A stretch of 64,000 bases of DNA from Clostridium cadaveris (GTDB lineage: Bacteria; Bacillota; Clostridia; Clostridiales; Clostridiaceae). Both the position numbers and the translations under genes were made by a program. Each line of letters begins with the position of its first letter. Within the stretch, counting starts at the first letter, position 1. This document shows, one piece after another, positions 10,754 to 19,876 of the stretch. The notes beneath the pieces were generated by a model. The model made no database searches. It was not told the origin of the DNA and worked only from the letters and a program-made list of their open reading frames with translations. Location: positions 2,927,001 through 2,991,000 of the forward strand of contig NZ_CP076620.1 in the NCBI RefSeq assembly GCF_020911725.1, read 5' to 3'.

Positions 10754-11215
10754 TCATAAAACTAGAACTGCTATTGCTACAAGAACAATCATCCACATAA
10801 GACTTTTCTTCTTGTAATCTTCCCAGTCTTTGCTCTTAGTCATTGAATAAGTATCAATAAAGTAGCTACCAAGAACTAATATCATTATCAACACACTATA
10901 ACTTACCTTGAAAGCTTGGCCATACCACCTGTATGCAAAATACAATAATACCATACCTATAAATATCATAGATGCTGCATTATCTTTTATATATTTTTTG
11001 AAGTCATCATCTTTTTTTTGATATGCATTAAATTTATCAATATTTATTATTGTTATTATTTTATCATACATTGGTCTATTTGTCATATGGGCAAATCCTA
11101 AAAATAAATAAAATATTCCTAAAATTATTAATGCCATAGCAGGGCTAAAGAAATACGAAATACATCCCATAATCCCTGTCATAAAAATAGCTGTTAAAAT
11201 TCCTCTACGTGTCAT
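10754..11215 (-). CDS. Small integral membrane protein of unknown function
   Basis: 153 residues with two closely spaced N-terminal helices (about 6-23 and 25-44), a charged cytoplasmic-type segment (DKFNAYQKKDDDFKKY, about 60-75) and three more hydrophobic segments near 83-97, 105-122 and 138-153. I recognise no motif. The ribosome binding site AGGGGGG sits 5 nt before the ATG. The gene is 85 nt upstream of nfnA on the same strand with no clear terminator between them, so it could be cotranscribed with nfnAB. No function is assigned. Confidence 0.6.
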   Translation of the reverse strand: MTRRGILTAIFMTGIMGCISYFFSPAMALIILGIFYLFLGFAHMTNRPMYDKIITIINIDKFNAYQKKDDDFKKYIKDNAASMIFIGMVLLYFAYRWYGQAFKVSYSVLIMILVLGSYFIDTYSMTKSKDWEDYKKKSLMWMIVLVAIAVLVL

Positions 11216-11341
11216 AAAATCCCCCCCTAATTATACCATTATCTATACCATTGATTGTATTATTTTTTAATTTATTAATCCCATTTTGTTAACCTTCTGC
11301 ATAAATTATTAATAAGCATGTTTGAATGATAGGTGATTTAT

Positions 11342-12163
11342 ATGAATTATAACGATATTATCAATCTAACTTATTATGACACAGAATCCTTTAAAAAAAT
11401 GGACTCAATTCTGAACAATAATTATATGTCAATCCGAGCCTTACATGACGAAAATAATTTATCCTGTAATGATGAGTTAGGAACCGTAAAATTAAAATTT
11501 TCCAAGCAGAATTCTGGTCATCAAGGCTCTATTCCTCTGCCAAATATTTTAGGAATTAATGTATCCATAAACACTTCTCCTCTAAGTTTATCATGTTGTA
11601 AAGTTATAAGCTATAGAGAAACGCTACATATGAAAAATAATGTTGCGGTAAGAGAAACAATATTAGAAGATAAAAATGGTCGTCGAAATCGTTTATACAT
11701 TAAGAAGCTTCTTAGCAGTTCGTTAAAAGAGATATACTGTGTTTCTTATAGTATAACTCCTTTAAATTACGATGGTATAATTACCTTCACTCCATATATT
11801 GATTTCTCTAATATTACTATCCCTTTAGAAAAAGTTCAAGGAGATATTTGTAGCAAATGTGGTGTTTTATCCTTTCTAAATGCAGAAAAAAACTATATTT
11901 TAAGCAGTGCTATTCGCTGCGAACTTCATGAAGGTTATTTTAAACAAACTTCTTATGAAAATATGTGTTGCACCAACAACCTTGTATCTTACACATTAAA
12001 AGGTCGTGCAATGAAAAATGTACCCCTAACTCTTTTTAAATATGTATCTATAACTAGTGGTTTACCAAAGAAAAAAGAACAAATTATAACACGCTCAAAA
12101 ACTTTAGTAAAAAACGCATGTGTAAAAAGCTTTGATACACTTTATAATGAAAATATTAGATAA
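11342..12163 (+). CDS. Orphan GH65 N-terminal-like domain protein
   Basis: 273 residues resembling only the N-terminal super-sandwich domain of family GH65 disaccharide phosphorylases. The NNYMSIRA region (near 25), PLPNILG (near 65), a YRETLHM segment, the RLYIKKLLSSS strand and ITPLNYDGIITFTPYID follow the order seen in maltose/kojibiose phosphorylases. Those enzymes are about 750 residues; the catalytic (alpha/alpha)6 barrel is absent here and no remnant follows, because a terminator comes directly after the stop. Cysteines are unusually many (about 11). The ATG at 11342 has AGGTG upstream; a GTG nine nt earlier overlaps that site and is less likely. It may be a lectin-like stand-alone domain or a decayed phosphorylase. 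Confidence 0.6.
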   Translation: MNYNDIINLTYYDTESFKKMDSILNNNYMSIRALHDENNLSCNDELGTVKLKFSKQNSGHQGSIPLPNILGINVSINTSPLSLSCCKVISYRETLHMKNNVAVRETILEDKNGRRNRLYIKKLLSSSLKEIYCVSYSITPLNYDGIITFTPYIDFSNITIPLEKVQGDICSKCGVLSFLNAEKNYILSSAIRCELHEGYFKQTSYENMCCTNNLVSYTLKGRAMKNVPLTLFKYVSITSGLPKKKEQIITRSKTLVKNACVKSFDTLYNENIR

Positions 12164-12174
12164 ATAATTTAAAT

Positions 12175-12217
12175 AAAAAACCAGAAGAAAGCAAAATAGC
12201 TTTCTTCTGGTTTTTTA
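12175..12217. terminator. Bidirectional terminator between the GH65-like gene and hbd
   Basis: A perfect 12-bp stem (12181-12192 with 12199-12210, 6-nt loop), flanked by A-rich sequence on the left and T-rich on the right, so it can end both converging transcripts. Confidence 0.93.
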
Positions 12218-12228
12218 TTTAATATTTC

Positions 12229-13077
12229 TTACTTTGAATAGTCGTAGAATCCTTTTCCTGACTTTCTTCCAAGCCATCCAGCTCTAACATACTTTCTTAG
12301 TAAAGTATGAGCTCTGTACTTAGAATCTCCTGTTTCATTATATAAAACATCCATTATAGCAAGGCAAACGTCGAGTCCTATTAAGTCTCCTAATGCTAAA
12401 GGTCCCATTGGATGATTTGCACCATATTTCATAGCAGTATCTATATCTTCTACTGAAGCAATTCCTTCTGCATAAATTCCAACAGCTTCGTTGATCATTG
12501 GAATAAGTATCCTATTTACAACGAATCCTGGAGCTTCTGCAACTTCTACTGGGCTCTTTCCTATTGCTTCTGAAACTGATTTAACTGCTTCAAAAGTTTC
12601 TTGGGAAGTTTGAGCTCCTCTTATAACTTCAACTAGTTTCATAACTGGAGCTGGGTTAAAGAAATGCATTCCTATAACTTTATCTGCTCTCTTTGTAGCT
12701 GATGCTACTTCTGTTATTGATAAAGAAGAAGTGTTTGAAGCTAAAATAGTTTCTGACTTACAGATAGAATCTAACTCTGCAAATATTTCCTTCTTAATCT
12801 TCATGTTTTCTATAGCAGCTTCTACTACTAAATCACAGTCAGCAGCTAATTTCATATCTGTAGTTCCAGATATTCTTGCTGATATTTCAGCTTTAGCTTC
12901 TTCTGTCATTTTTCCTTTAGCAACTAATTTGCTTAGGTTCTTTTCAATACCTGCTAATCCTCTTTCAACAAATTCATCCTTTATGTCTCTAACTATAACT
13001 TCGAAACCATTTTGAGCGAATGCTTGCACAATTCCTGCTCCCATAGTTCCTGCACCTAGTACAAATACTTTTTTCAT
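12229..13077 (-). CDS. hbd: 3-hydroxybutyryl-CoA dehydrogenase
   Basis: 282 residues. The N-terminal Rossmann fold has [14 protein letters not shown] and the catalytic region has [17 protein letters not shown], whose His is the active-site base. The C-terminal 3HCDH domain contains [14 protein letters not shown]. It interconverts acetoacetyl-CoA and 3-hydroxybutyryl-CoA with NAD(P)H. It is the last gene of crt-bcd-etfB-etfA-hbd. The gap to etfA is 71 nt and includes a short imperfect repeat (CCTATGAAACC/GGTTTCATAGG, 13110-13138) that may be an mRNA processing or stabilising hairpin. Confidence 0.97.
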   Translation of the reverse strand: MKKVFVLGAGTMGAGIVQAFAQNGFEVIVRDIKDEFVERGLAGIEKNLSKLVAKGKMTEEAKAEISARISGTTDMKLAADCDLVVEAAIENMKIKKEIFAELDSICKSETILASNTSSLSITEVASATKRADKVIGMHFFNPAPVMKLVEVIRGAQTSQETFEAVKSVSEAIGKSPVEVAEAPGFVVNRILIPMINEAVGIYAEGIASVEDIDTAMKYGANHPMGPLALGDLIGLDVCLAIMDVLYNETGDSKYRAHTLLRKYVRAGWLGRKSGKGFYDYSK

Positions 13078-13148
13078 GAAAACCCCTCCTCAAATATTAT
13101 ATATTCCTATGAAACCTAGTAAATAGGTTTCATAGGAAAGTTATTTTT

Positions 13149-14162
13149 CTATTCGCCTTTTATAGCATTTAATTGTGCTACCATTTCTGGTATTACTTTA
13201 TTTAAATCTCCAACTATTGCATAATCAGCAAGCTTCATTATTGGAGCTGTTTCGTCTTTGTTTATAGCAATTATCATATCACTATCTTGCATTCCAGCAA
13301 CGTGTTGTATTGCTCCTGAAATACCACAAGCTACATATATAGTTGGTCTTACAGTTTTTCCTGTTTGTCCAACTTGATAAGCTTTGTCTATCCAACCATT
13401 GTCTACAGCTGCTCTTGAAGCAGATACTGTACCGTCAAGTGCTGCTGCTAAATCTTCAAGTATTTTAAAGTTTTCAGCTGATCCAACACCTCTACCACCA
13501 GATACTAATACCTTAGCTTCAGATATGTCTTTTACCTTCTTAGTTTCTTTAACTACTTCTTTTATGATAGTTCTTATATCGCTGCTTTCTAATGATACAT
13601 TAACATTTTCTATAACAGCTTCTGCATGAGTATCTTTTTCTCTCTTACTGAATACTCCTGGTCTAACTGTAGCCATTTGTGGTCTATGATCAGCACATGC
13701 TATAGTAGCCATTAAGTTTCCACCAAAAGCAGGTCTTGTTGCTAATAGGAACTTTCCTTCTTCATCTATATCTAATGATGTACAGTCAGCAGTAAGTCCT
13801 GTATGTAGTCTTGCTGCAACTCTAGGTCCTAAATCTCTTCCTATGAATGTTGCTCCTATAAATAAGATTTCTGGCTTCTTTTCTTCAACTAAATCACATA
13901 TAACTTTTGTATATCCATCAGTTGTATAATGTGCTAAGTTTTCATTGTCACAAACTAGAACTTCGTCAGCACCATATGCTTCTAATTCTTTTGCTAAATG
14001 CTTTACATTGTGTCCCATAAGTAAAGCTGTTATTTTAACGCCTAATTTTTCTGCGATCTTTTTTCCTTCTCCTAATATCTCTAAAGATACCTTTTCTAAA
14101 TGTCCATCTCTTTGCTCTGCAAAGACCCAAACGCCTTTATATTGCTCTAAACTCATATCCAT
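13149..14162 (-). CDS. etfA: Electron transfer flavoprotein alpha subunit
   Basis: 337 residues. The N-terminal ETF domain is followed by the FAD-binding C-terminal domain with VSGGRGVGSAENF (near 220), VGQTGKTVRPTIYVACGISGAIQH (read in parts near 265) and DLNKVIPEM at the end. It carries the FAD that passes electrons to Bcd. With EtfB and Bcd it forms the bifurcating Bcd/EtfAB complex that reduces crotonyl-CoA and ferredoxin with NADH. It lies 14 nt after etfB. Confidence 0.97.
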   Translation of the reverse strand: MDMSLEQYKGVWVFAEQRDGHLEKVSLEILGEGKKIAEKLGVKITALLMGHNVKHLAKELEAYGADEVLVCDNENLAHYTTDGYTKVICDLVEEKKPEILFIGATFIGRDLGPRVAARLHTGLTADCTSLDIDEEGKFLLATRPAFGGNLMATIACADHRPQMATVRPGVFSKREKDTHAEAVIENVNVSLESSDIRTIIKEVVKETKKVKDISEAKVLVSGGRGVGSAENFKILEDLAAALDGTVSASRAAVDNGWIDKAYQVGQTGKTVRPTIYVACGISGAIQHVAGMQDSDMIIAINKDETAPIMKLADYAIVGDLNKVIPEMVAQLNAIKGE

Positions 14163-14176
14163 AACCTCCTAATCTA

Positions 14177-14956
14177 TTAGATGTAGTGTTTTTCTTTTAA
14201 TTTTGCAAGGACATGCTCAACGGCATCTTTTGGTGCCATATTTACTATTTCTCCTTGGCCCTTAACTTCTTTAGTCATTGACTTCTTAACCTTTGTTGGA
14301 GAACCAGAAAGTCCTAGCTTACTCTTATCTACATCTATATCGTCAGCGGTCCAGATTTGTATTTCTTTGTTAGCAGATTCATAGATGTCTCTCGCATTCA
14401 TATATCTTGGCTCATTTAATTCTTTTATTGCAGTTAGTAAAACTGGAGTTTGAACTTCTATTATTTCATGTCCGTTTTCTAATGCTCTATTTATTGTAAG
14501 CTTATCTCCATTAGCTTCAACTGCTTGTACATAAGTTACTTGAGATATTCCTAAATGTTCTGCTATTTCAGGTCCTACTTGAGCAGTATCTCCATCGATA
14601 GCTTGTCTTCCTCCTAAGATTATATCATAAGGAAGTTTTCTTATAGCTCCAGCTAAAGCTTCTGAAGTAGCTAAAGTATCTGCTCCTGCAAATGCTCTAT
14701 CTGTTATTAGTATAGCTTCATCAGCTCCCATAGCTAGCGCTTCTCTTAAAGCATCTTTTGCTTGAGGAGGTCCCATTGTTATTACAGTAACATGTGCACC
14801 ATGTGCATCTTTTAGTCTTAAAGCTTCCTCTAAAGCATTCTTATCTTCTGGATTTATTATAGATGGAACTCCTTCTCTTATAAGTGTTCCAGTCTTTGGA
14901 TCTATTTTAACAACAGTAGTATCTGGTACTTGCTTAATACATACAACTATTTTCAT
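14177..14956 (-). CDS. etfB: Electron transfer flavoprotein beta subunit
   Basis: 259 residues starting MKIVVCIKQVPDT, the standard EtfB opening. The signature segment ELNEPRYMNARDIYES (near 185) matches the EtfB pattern of clostridial bifurcating ETFs, and the FAD-contact region DGDTAQVGPEIAEHL lies near 127. It provides the bifurcating flavin site together with EtfA. The gaps are 12 nt to bcd and 14 nt to etfA, so the three are cotranscribed. Confidence 0.97.
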   Translation of the reverse strand: MKIVVCIKQVPDTTVVKIDPKTGTLIREGVPSIINPEDKNALEEALRLKDAHGAHVTVITMGPPQAKDALREALAMGADEAILITDRAFAGADTLATSEALAGAIRKLPYDIILGGRQAIDGDTAQVGPEIAEHLGISQVTYVQAVEANGDKLTINRALENGHEIIEVQTPVLLTAIKELNEPRYMNARDIYESANKEIQIWTADDIDVDKSKLGLSGSPTKVKKSMTKEVKGQGEIVNMAPKDAVEHVLAKLKEKHYI

Positions 14957-14968
14957 CTGAAAGCCCTC

Positions 14969-16108
14969 CTATCTAACTATGCTACCTGAAATAACCATCT
15001 TTTGAACTTCAGAAGTTCCTTCATAGATTTCAGTTATCTTAGCATCTCTCATCATTCTTTCAACTGGATAATCCTTAGTATACCCATATCCACCGAATAA
15101 TTGAACAGCCTTTGTTGTTACTTCCATAGCTGTTTCAGCTGCAAACAACTTAGCTCTTGCTGCATCTACGCTATATGGCTTACCATTATCCTTTAACCAA
15201 GCTGCTTTGTAAACTAAGTGTCTAGCTGCTTCTATCTTTACATCCATTTCAGCTAAATACCATTGTAATCCTTGGAATGCTGTTAATGATCTTCCAAATT
15301 GTTTTCTTTCTTTAATGTAGTTAACAGCTTCTTCCATAGCACCTTCAGCTATTCCTAGAGCTTGTGCAGCTATACCTATTCTACCTCCATCAAGAGTTTT
15401 CATAGCTATACCAAAGCCTTTTCCTTCTTTTCCAACTAAGTTTTCCTTTGGAACTATACAATCTTCCATTATAAGTTCAGTAGTAGAAGATGCTCTTATT
15501 CCCATCTTGTCTTCTATCTTACCACTTGAGAATCCTTTAAAACTTCTTTCAACTATAAATGCTGATATTCCTTTTGTTCCCTTGCTTTTATCAGTCATTG
15601 CAAATATTACAAATACATCTGCAACTCCACCATTAGTTATGAATATTTTTGATCCATTTAATACATAATGGTCTCCTTCTAAAACTGCAATAGTTTGTTG
15701 TCCTGCTGCATCTGTTCCAGCACCTGGTTCAGTTAAACCAAAAGCACCTATCATTTCTCCTGATGCAAGTTTTGGTAAGTATTTTTGTTTTTGTTCTTCT
15801 GTACCAAATTGATTTATTAATGATGCACATAATGAAACGTGAGCTGAAAGTATAACCCCTGTAGTTCCACACACCTTTGATAATTCTTCTACTGCTAGTA
15901 TATAAGCTAGGGTGTCTCCACCTGCTCCACCATATTCTTTAGCAAATGGAATCCCCATCATACCATATTTAGCCATAAGCTTAACATTTTCCATTGGGAA
16001 TTCTTCAGTTCTATCTATTTCTGCTGCGATAGGCTTTACCTTATCGATTGCAAATTCCCTTACCATCTGTCTTACTAATTCTTGTTCTTTTGAAAGTGCA
16101 AAGTTCAT
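14969..16108 (-). CDS. bcd: Butyryl-CoA dehydrogenase
   Basis: 379-residue acyl-CoA dehydrogenase. The FAD-binding segment is [16 protein letters not shown] (near 125), the middle domain has [13 protein letters not shown], and the C-terminal domain has [23 protein letters not shown] with the catalytic Glu in [12 protein letters not shown]. It reduces crotonyl-CoA to butyryl-CoA in a complex with EtfAB. It is the second gene of the operon, 24 nt after crt. Confidence 0.97.
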   Translation of the reverse strand: MNFALSKEQELVRQMVREFAIDKVKPIAAEIDRTEEFPMENVKLMAKYGMMGIPFAKEYGGAGGDTLAYILAVEELSKVCGTTGVILSAHVSLCASLINQFGTEEQKQKYLPKLASGEMIGAFGLTEPGAGTDAAGQQTIAVLEGDHYVLNGSKIFITNGGVADVFVIFAMTDKSKGTKGISAFIVERSFKGFSSGKIEDKMGIRASSTTELIMEDCIVPKENLVGKEGKGFGIAMKTLDGGRIGIAAQALGIAEGAMEEAVNYIKERKQFGRSLTAFQGLQWYLAEMDVKIEAARHLVYKAAWLKDNGKPYSVDAARAKLFAAETAMEVTTKAVQLFGGYGYTKDYPVERMMRDAKITEIYEGTSEVQKMVISGSIVR

Positions 16109-16132
16109 TTAATATACCTCCTAACTTAAGCC

Positions 16133-16915
16133 CTATTTATTTTGAAAGCTTTTATCTCTTTTCTCAACAAAAGCAATCATACCTTCTTTTTGATCTAAAG
16201 TTGAGAAACATGCTCCAAAAGCTTCTGCTTCATACATTACAGCTGTATCAATGTCACATTGTATTCCTCTATTGATAGCTGCTTTTGAAAGTTTTACAGC
16301 TATAGGTGCTTGACTAGCTATTAAGCTTGCCATGTTCATAGCTTCTTCCATAAGCTTGTCCACTTCTACTACCTTATTAACTAAGCCTATTCTTAATGCT
16401 TCATCAGCCTTTACTATTCTTGCAGTGTAAATCATTTCTTTAGCTATTCCAGTGCCAACTAACCTAGCTAATCTTTGAGTTCCACCAAATCCTGGAGTTA
16501 TTCCTAAACCAACCTCTGGTTGAGCAAATTTTGCTTTTTCAGATGCTATTCTAATATCACATGATAATGCAAGTTCACATCCTCCACCAAGGGCAAATCC
16601 TGGTATGGCAGCTATTACTGGTTTTTCAAGGTTTTCAAGTCTTCTAAAAACTTTATTTCCAAGTTGAGAGAATTCTCTTCCTTCTATAGTGTTTAAATCT
16701 TTCATTTCTGTAATGTCAGCTCCAGCAACAAATGATTTTCCACCTGCACCTGTTAAAATTACAACATAGACATCACTATCATTTTCCAAATTTTCTAACA
16801 CTTCATTTAAATCTCTTAATGTTTCTGAATTAAGGGCATTCAAAGCCTTAGGTCTGTTTATAGTCACTGTAGCTATGTGATTATTCTTTTCTAAAAGCAC
16901 ATTTTTTAACTCCAT
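16133..16915 (-). CDS. crt: 3-hydroxybutyryl-CoA dehydratase (crotonase)
   Basis: About 260 residues, the usual Crt length. The enoyl-CoA hydratase oxyanion-hole regions AGADI and GFALGGGCELALSCDI are present, with the catalytic Glu pair in GCELAL and PEVGLGITPGFGGTQRL. It dehydrates 3-hydroxybutyryl-CoA to crotonyl-CoA. The ATG at 16915 has AAGGGGG 6-7 nt upstream; an in-frame ATG at 16936 overlaps that site and is rejected. It is the first gene of the butyryl-CoA operon and is preceded by a clear promoter and a Rex-type operator. Confidence 0.97.
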   Translation of the reverse strand: MELKNVLLEKNNHIATVTINRPKALNALNSETLRDLNEVLENLENDSDVYVVILTGAGGKSFVAGADITEMKDLNTIEGREFSQLGNKVFRRLENLEKPVIAAIPGFALGGGCELALSCDIRIASEKAKFAQPEVGLGITPGFGGTQRLARLVGTGIAKEMIYTARIVKADEALRIGLVNKVVEVDKLMEEAMNMASLIASQAPIAVKLSKAAINRGIQCDIDTAVMYEAEAFGACFSTLDQKEGMIAFVEKRDKSFQNK

Positions 16916-16980
16916 TTTTATCCCCCTTATTTCCATTATTGTATTTTTTTAAATCAAATGTGATATTCTAAAACTCATAA

Positions 16981-16998
16981 TTGTTACAACCTTAACAA
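16981..16998. promoter_or_regulatory. Rex-type operator upstream of crt
   Basis: TTGTTACAACCTTAACAA matches the clostridial Rex consensus TTGTTAA-N4-TTAACAA at all but one position. It lies about 30-48 nt downstream of the predicted crt transcription start, so binding would block elongation. rex is the adjacent upstream gene. Confidence 0.85.
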
Positions 16999-17035
16999 TT
17001 GCAGTTAAAAAAATATCTGTTTTCCTACACTTCCC

Positions 17036-17064
17036 ATTATATAGTCATAGTTAAACTTTTTCAA
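17036..17064 (-). promoter_or_regulatory. Sigma-A promoter of the crt operon
   Basis: Minus-strand TTGAAA (17059-17064) and TATAAT (17036-17041) with exactly 17 nt between them. This is the strongest-looking promoter in the window and suits a central catabolic operon. The predicted start is near 17029. Confidence 0.85.
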
Positions 17065-17145
17065 GAATAAGTTTGCAAATTTTTTTGAATTTTTTATTCT
17101 ATTTTAAATCATTTATAAATATTTTATTTTTAGGTTTATATATTT

Positions 17146-17186
17146 ACAAAGAACTCCTTAGAGCTTTTACGCTCTAAGGAGTTCTT
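17146..17186. terminator. Terminator after rex
   Basis: A long perfect stem (arm ending 17164, second arm from 17171, core GAACTCCTTAGAGC) with a 6-nt loop, directly downstream of the rex stop and upstream of the crt promoter. T-rich flanks are short, so efficiency is uncertain. Confidence 0.8.
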
Positions 17187-17194
17187 TTGCAATT

Positions 17195-17842
17195 CTATTT
17201 ATTTTTTTCCTGATCTTTTTCGTTTAAAAGATAAGCTAAAGTCATAAGACTTTCACTTAAATGTACATTTTCTATGGTTATATCCTCAGGCACTATCAAA
17301 TCTACTGGAGCAAAGTTCCATATTCCTTTTATGTTTCCTTTTAAAAGAATATCGCACACCTTTTGAGCATTAGCTCTAGGAACACATATCACTCCAACAT
17401 CTATATTGTTTTTCTTAATAAATCCTTCTAGTTCATCTATATCCTTTATTTCTATATCTCTTATTTTTATACCTACAAGCTTAGGATTAGCATCAAAAAT
17501 CCCCCACAAATCAAAGCCTATATCTGTAAATCTAGTATAGTTTGCAATGGCCTGACCTATGTTACCGGCTCCTACTATTACTGTTCTATATTCTTTTGAA
17601 AGACCTAAAATGTTGCTTATCTCATTGTATAAATCTCTCACATTATATCCATAGCCCTGCTGTCCAAAATCACCAAAACAATTCAAGTCCTGTCTTATCT
17701 GTGAAGCTGTAAATCCTATTTTTTCGCTTAGTTCTTTAGATGATATTCTGTCAACGTCATTATTTAATAGCTCCGACAAGTATCTGTGATATTTTGGTAG
17801 TCTTTTAACTACTGCCATAGAAATACTTCTCTTCTTCTCCAT
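17195..17842 (-). CDS. rex: Redox-sensing transcriptional repressor Rex
   Basis: About 215 residues. An N-terminal winged helix (RLPKYHRYL, then ISSKELSEKIGFTASQIRQDLNCFG) binds operators, and a Rossmann domain with VGAGNIGQAI (near 90) binds NADH/NAD+. A domain-swapped C-terminal helix follows. High NADH releases Rex from DNA and de-represses fermentative genes. The ATG at 17842 has GAGGTG 7 nt upstream; a GTG two codons earlier overlaps it. A Rex-type site lies 200 nt downstream, in front of crt. Confidence 0.96.
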   Translation of the reverse strand: MEKKRSISMAVVKRLPKYHRYLSELLNNDVDRISSKELSEKIGFTASQIRQDLNCFGDFGQQGYGYNVRDLYNEISNILGLSKEYRTVIVGAGNIGQAIANYTRFTDIGFDLWGIFDANPKLVGIKIRDIEIKDIDELEGFIKKNNIDVGVICVPRANAQKVCDILLKGNIKGIWNFAPVDLIVPEDITIENVHLSESLMTLAYLLNEKDQEKNK

Positions 17843-18071
17843 TTCCACACCTCATCTTCATTACATTAAAATATATAACTTATTATTATATATTTACTTG
17901 CATCAATTGTTAACAAAAATTTGTTTATTATTTAACTATTTAATCAATTTAATTACTTAACTATTTAATTATACTAGTTATTTACCTATATTTTCAACCG
18001 ATTTAGTAAAATTTATTATAGCAATAATAGATTAATTTAATATTTATATTATATTTTGAAGCAATTTATAC

Positions 18072-18101
18072 TAAAAAAGCATGGCTTAAACAAACCATGC
18101 T
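18072..18101 (-). terminator. Terminator of the small membrane protein gene
   Basis: Stem GCATGG/CCATGC with a 10-nt loop, followed on the minus strand by six Ts, about 20 nt after the stop codon at 18122. Confidence 0.8.
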
Positions 18102-18121
18102 AATTGACAAATAATTTGAAA

Positions 18122-18400
18122 TTATTCTACATCTTTGTAATCTACATCTATTACTTTTTTATCATCATTAAAATCATTATCTACATTTTGATTTTCCGAG
18201 TTATAGACGTTTTCATTTTTAGCTTTACTATTTTTGTTTAAATTTGGTTTTTTTAATAGATTCCTTATGAACTTATATAATAGAAACGCTAATACTAACG
18301 CTAATATTATTTGAAAAACAAATCCTATAAGAGGAAATACAATCCATGCTATCAGCAAAAATAAGCCTATCCTAATAATCGGCTGTACTATTTGATTCAT
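18122..18400 (-). CDS. Small membrane protein of unknown function
   Basis: 92 residues. Two hydrophobic segments (about 9-26 and 28-47) are followed by a basic patch (RNLLKKPNLNKNSK) and an Asn/Asp-rich acidic tail ending DVDYKDVE. The tail is probably disordered and cytosolic. I recognise no family. It has its own terminator and a divergent phosphodiesterase gene upstream, so it appears monocistronic. The 270-nt spacer between rex and this gene is very AT-rich and shows only the terminator. Confidence 0.6.
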   Translation of the reverse strand: MNQIVQPIIRIGLFLLIAWIVFPLIGFVFQIILALVLAFLLYKFIRNLLKKPNLNKNSKAKNENVYNSENQNVDNDFNDDKKVIDVDYKDVE

Positions 18401-18492
18401 AAAAAAATTTCCTTTCTTTATATTTTATCTTTTCTATTAGTTGTTTTATAATTATATTATATCATATCGTTACATGTAAAGGAGATTAAAAT

Positions 18493-19224
18493 ATGAAAAC
18501 TTTAAATATTGCCCATAGGGGATTTAGTGGAATGTATCCTGAAAATACCATGTTAGCTTTTAAAGAAGCAATCAATGCTCATTGCGATGGCATAGAGACA
18601 GATGTACAAGTGTCTAAAGATGGTGTCTTAGTCATATGCCATGATGAATTGTTAGATAGAACTTCTACTGGTACAGGATTACTAAAAAATTATACATATG
18701 AGGAACTTTTGAATTTTGATTTTGGAATAAAATTTTCTCCTAATTTTATCGGCGAAAAAATTCCAACTCTTGAAGACCTTTTAAAGTTAGCCAAAAAAAA
18801 TAATATCTTTTTAAATCTAGAACTAAAAAATGGACTTTTTCCTTATGAAGGCATTGAAAAAAAAGTTATAGATCTTATATATAAATATGATTTAAAAGAT
18901 TCTATTATATTATCTTCCTTTAACCATTTCTCAATGATGAAATGTAAGGAAATAGACAGTAGCATAAAAACTGGACTTTTATATGAAGGAACTTTTGTGG
19001 ACATAGAAGAATATTGTAAGAAACTTGGAGCTGATGCTTTACATCCTCAATATTTTTCTCTTTTAGACCCACAGCTTACTAAAAGGATACAAGATAAGGG
19101 AATAATGATAAATACCTACACAGTAAATCATGAAATTCACATGAATGCACTTTTAGATTTAAAAATAAATTCTATAATCACTAACTATCCTGATAAACTA
19201 TATACAGTTATGAACAATAGATAA
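18493..19224 (+). CDS. ugpQ: Glycerophosphodiester phosphodiesterase
   Basis: 243 residues, cytosolic, no signal peptide. The GDPD family signature is complete: HRGFSGMYPENT near the start, then GIETDVQVSKDGVLVICHDE, giving the Glu-Asp metal ligands and catalytic His pair; LNLELK and the C-terminal YTVNH region complete the barrel. It hydrolyses deacylated phospholipids to glycerol-3-phosphate and an alcohol. AAAGGAG precedes the ATG by 8 nt. It appears monocistronic. ugpQ is used for the cytosolic form; a secreted GlpQ is excluded by the absent signal peptide. Confidence 0.93.
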   Translation: MKTLNIAHRGFSGMYPENTMLAFKEAINAHCDGIETDVQVSKDGVLVICHDELLDRTSTGTGLLKNYTYEELLNFDFGIKFSPNFIGEKIPTLEDLLKLAKKNNIFLNLELKNGLFPYEGIEKKVIDLIYKYDLKDSIILSSFNHFSMMKCKEIDSSIKTGLLYEGTFVDIEEYCKKLGADALHPQYFSLLDPQLTKRIQDKGIMINTYTVNHEIHMNALLDLKINSIITNYPDKLYTVMNNR

Positions 19225-19228
19225 TTTA

Positions 19229-19280
19229 TAAAAAAAAAGCTTGAGTATGACACAACCCTATATCATACTCAAGCTTCTTA
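19229..19280. terminator. Hairpin terminator after the glycerophosphodiesterase gene
   Basis: A perfect 14-bp stem (19237-19250 with 19263-19276). On the plus strand the T tract is weak; on the minus strand it is followed by eight or nine Ts, so it may mainly stop transcription arriving from the nfeD-floA side. Confidence 0.8.
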
Positions 19281-19413
19281 ACTGGTGAAAAATAATCCTA
19301 CGTTACATAAATTACTACCTGGAATTTTCAAACACAAATTATTATATTTATAAATTCACATTTTGTCAATGGCAATTACTTCTTTAATATTTAATTATCT
19401 TTACAATAAATAT

Positions 19414-19446
19414 TAAAGCCTATGGATTTTCATCCATAGACTTTGT
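19414..19446 (-). terminator. Hairpin downstream of the nfeD-floA operon
   Basis: Stem CTATGGAT/ATCCATAG with a 4-nt TTTC loop starts just after the stop at 19451, followed on the minus strand by GCTTTAATATTT. The T tract is modest; the stronger hairpin at 19237-19276 may act as backup. Confidence 0.6.
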
Positions 19447-19450
19447 AATT

Positions 19451-19873
19451 TTAAAATCTTTTTCTAATTCGCTGCTTACATCTAGGTTTTCCTAAAATCT
19501 CAGACATTATTATACCTCGTTTTAGTTCTTCCTTATCTATAGATTCCAAATATTCATAAGAAGATTCTTTTTCTTTAAGTTTAGATAACTGAGCCTCTAA
19601 TGATTTTTCATTATTTTTAGTTTCATTTTTATTCGATGTTTCAGCCTTATTGTCATTTTCAACAGATTTTTTATTTTTCTTATTTTGATTTTGAATTTTT
19701 CTATTTGGTTTTACTTCAGGTTCAGATTTACCTTCTTCCCAAAACGGTTTTTTGATAGGAATAGGAAATTCATCTTTCTTTTTATCAAAAAGCATTTGGG
19801 TAGCAGAACCTAAGGCATCTTCTCCTAGTTCCTCAACTATAGCTTTAAATATATCTCCTAATCCCATTCCCAT
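19451..19873 (-). CDS. Charged, low-complexity protein linked to FloA
   Basis: 140 residues. The N-terminal 30 residues (MGMGLGDIFKAIVEELGEDAL) look like an amphipathic helix. The middle (about 45-95) is Lys/Asn/Glu-rich and probably disordered, and the last 40 residues (SIDKEELKRGIIMSEILGKPRCKQRIRKRF) form a basic, possibly helical end. I recognise no family. It begins 3 nt after floA, so it is cotranscribed and perhaps translationally coupled. It could be an adaptor for the FloA membrane microdomain scaffold, but that rests on position only. Confidence 0.6.
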   Translation of the reverse strand: MGMGLGDIFKAIVEELGEDALGSATQMLFDKKKDEFPIPIKKPFWEEGKSEPEVKPNRKIQNQNKKNKKSVENDNKAETSNKNETKNNEKSLEAQLSKLKEKESSYEYLESIDKEELKRGIIMSEILGKPRCKQRIRKRF

Positions 19874-19876
19874 ATA

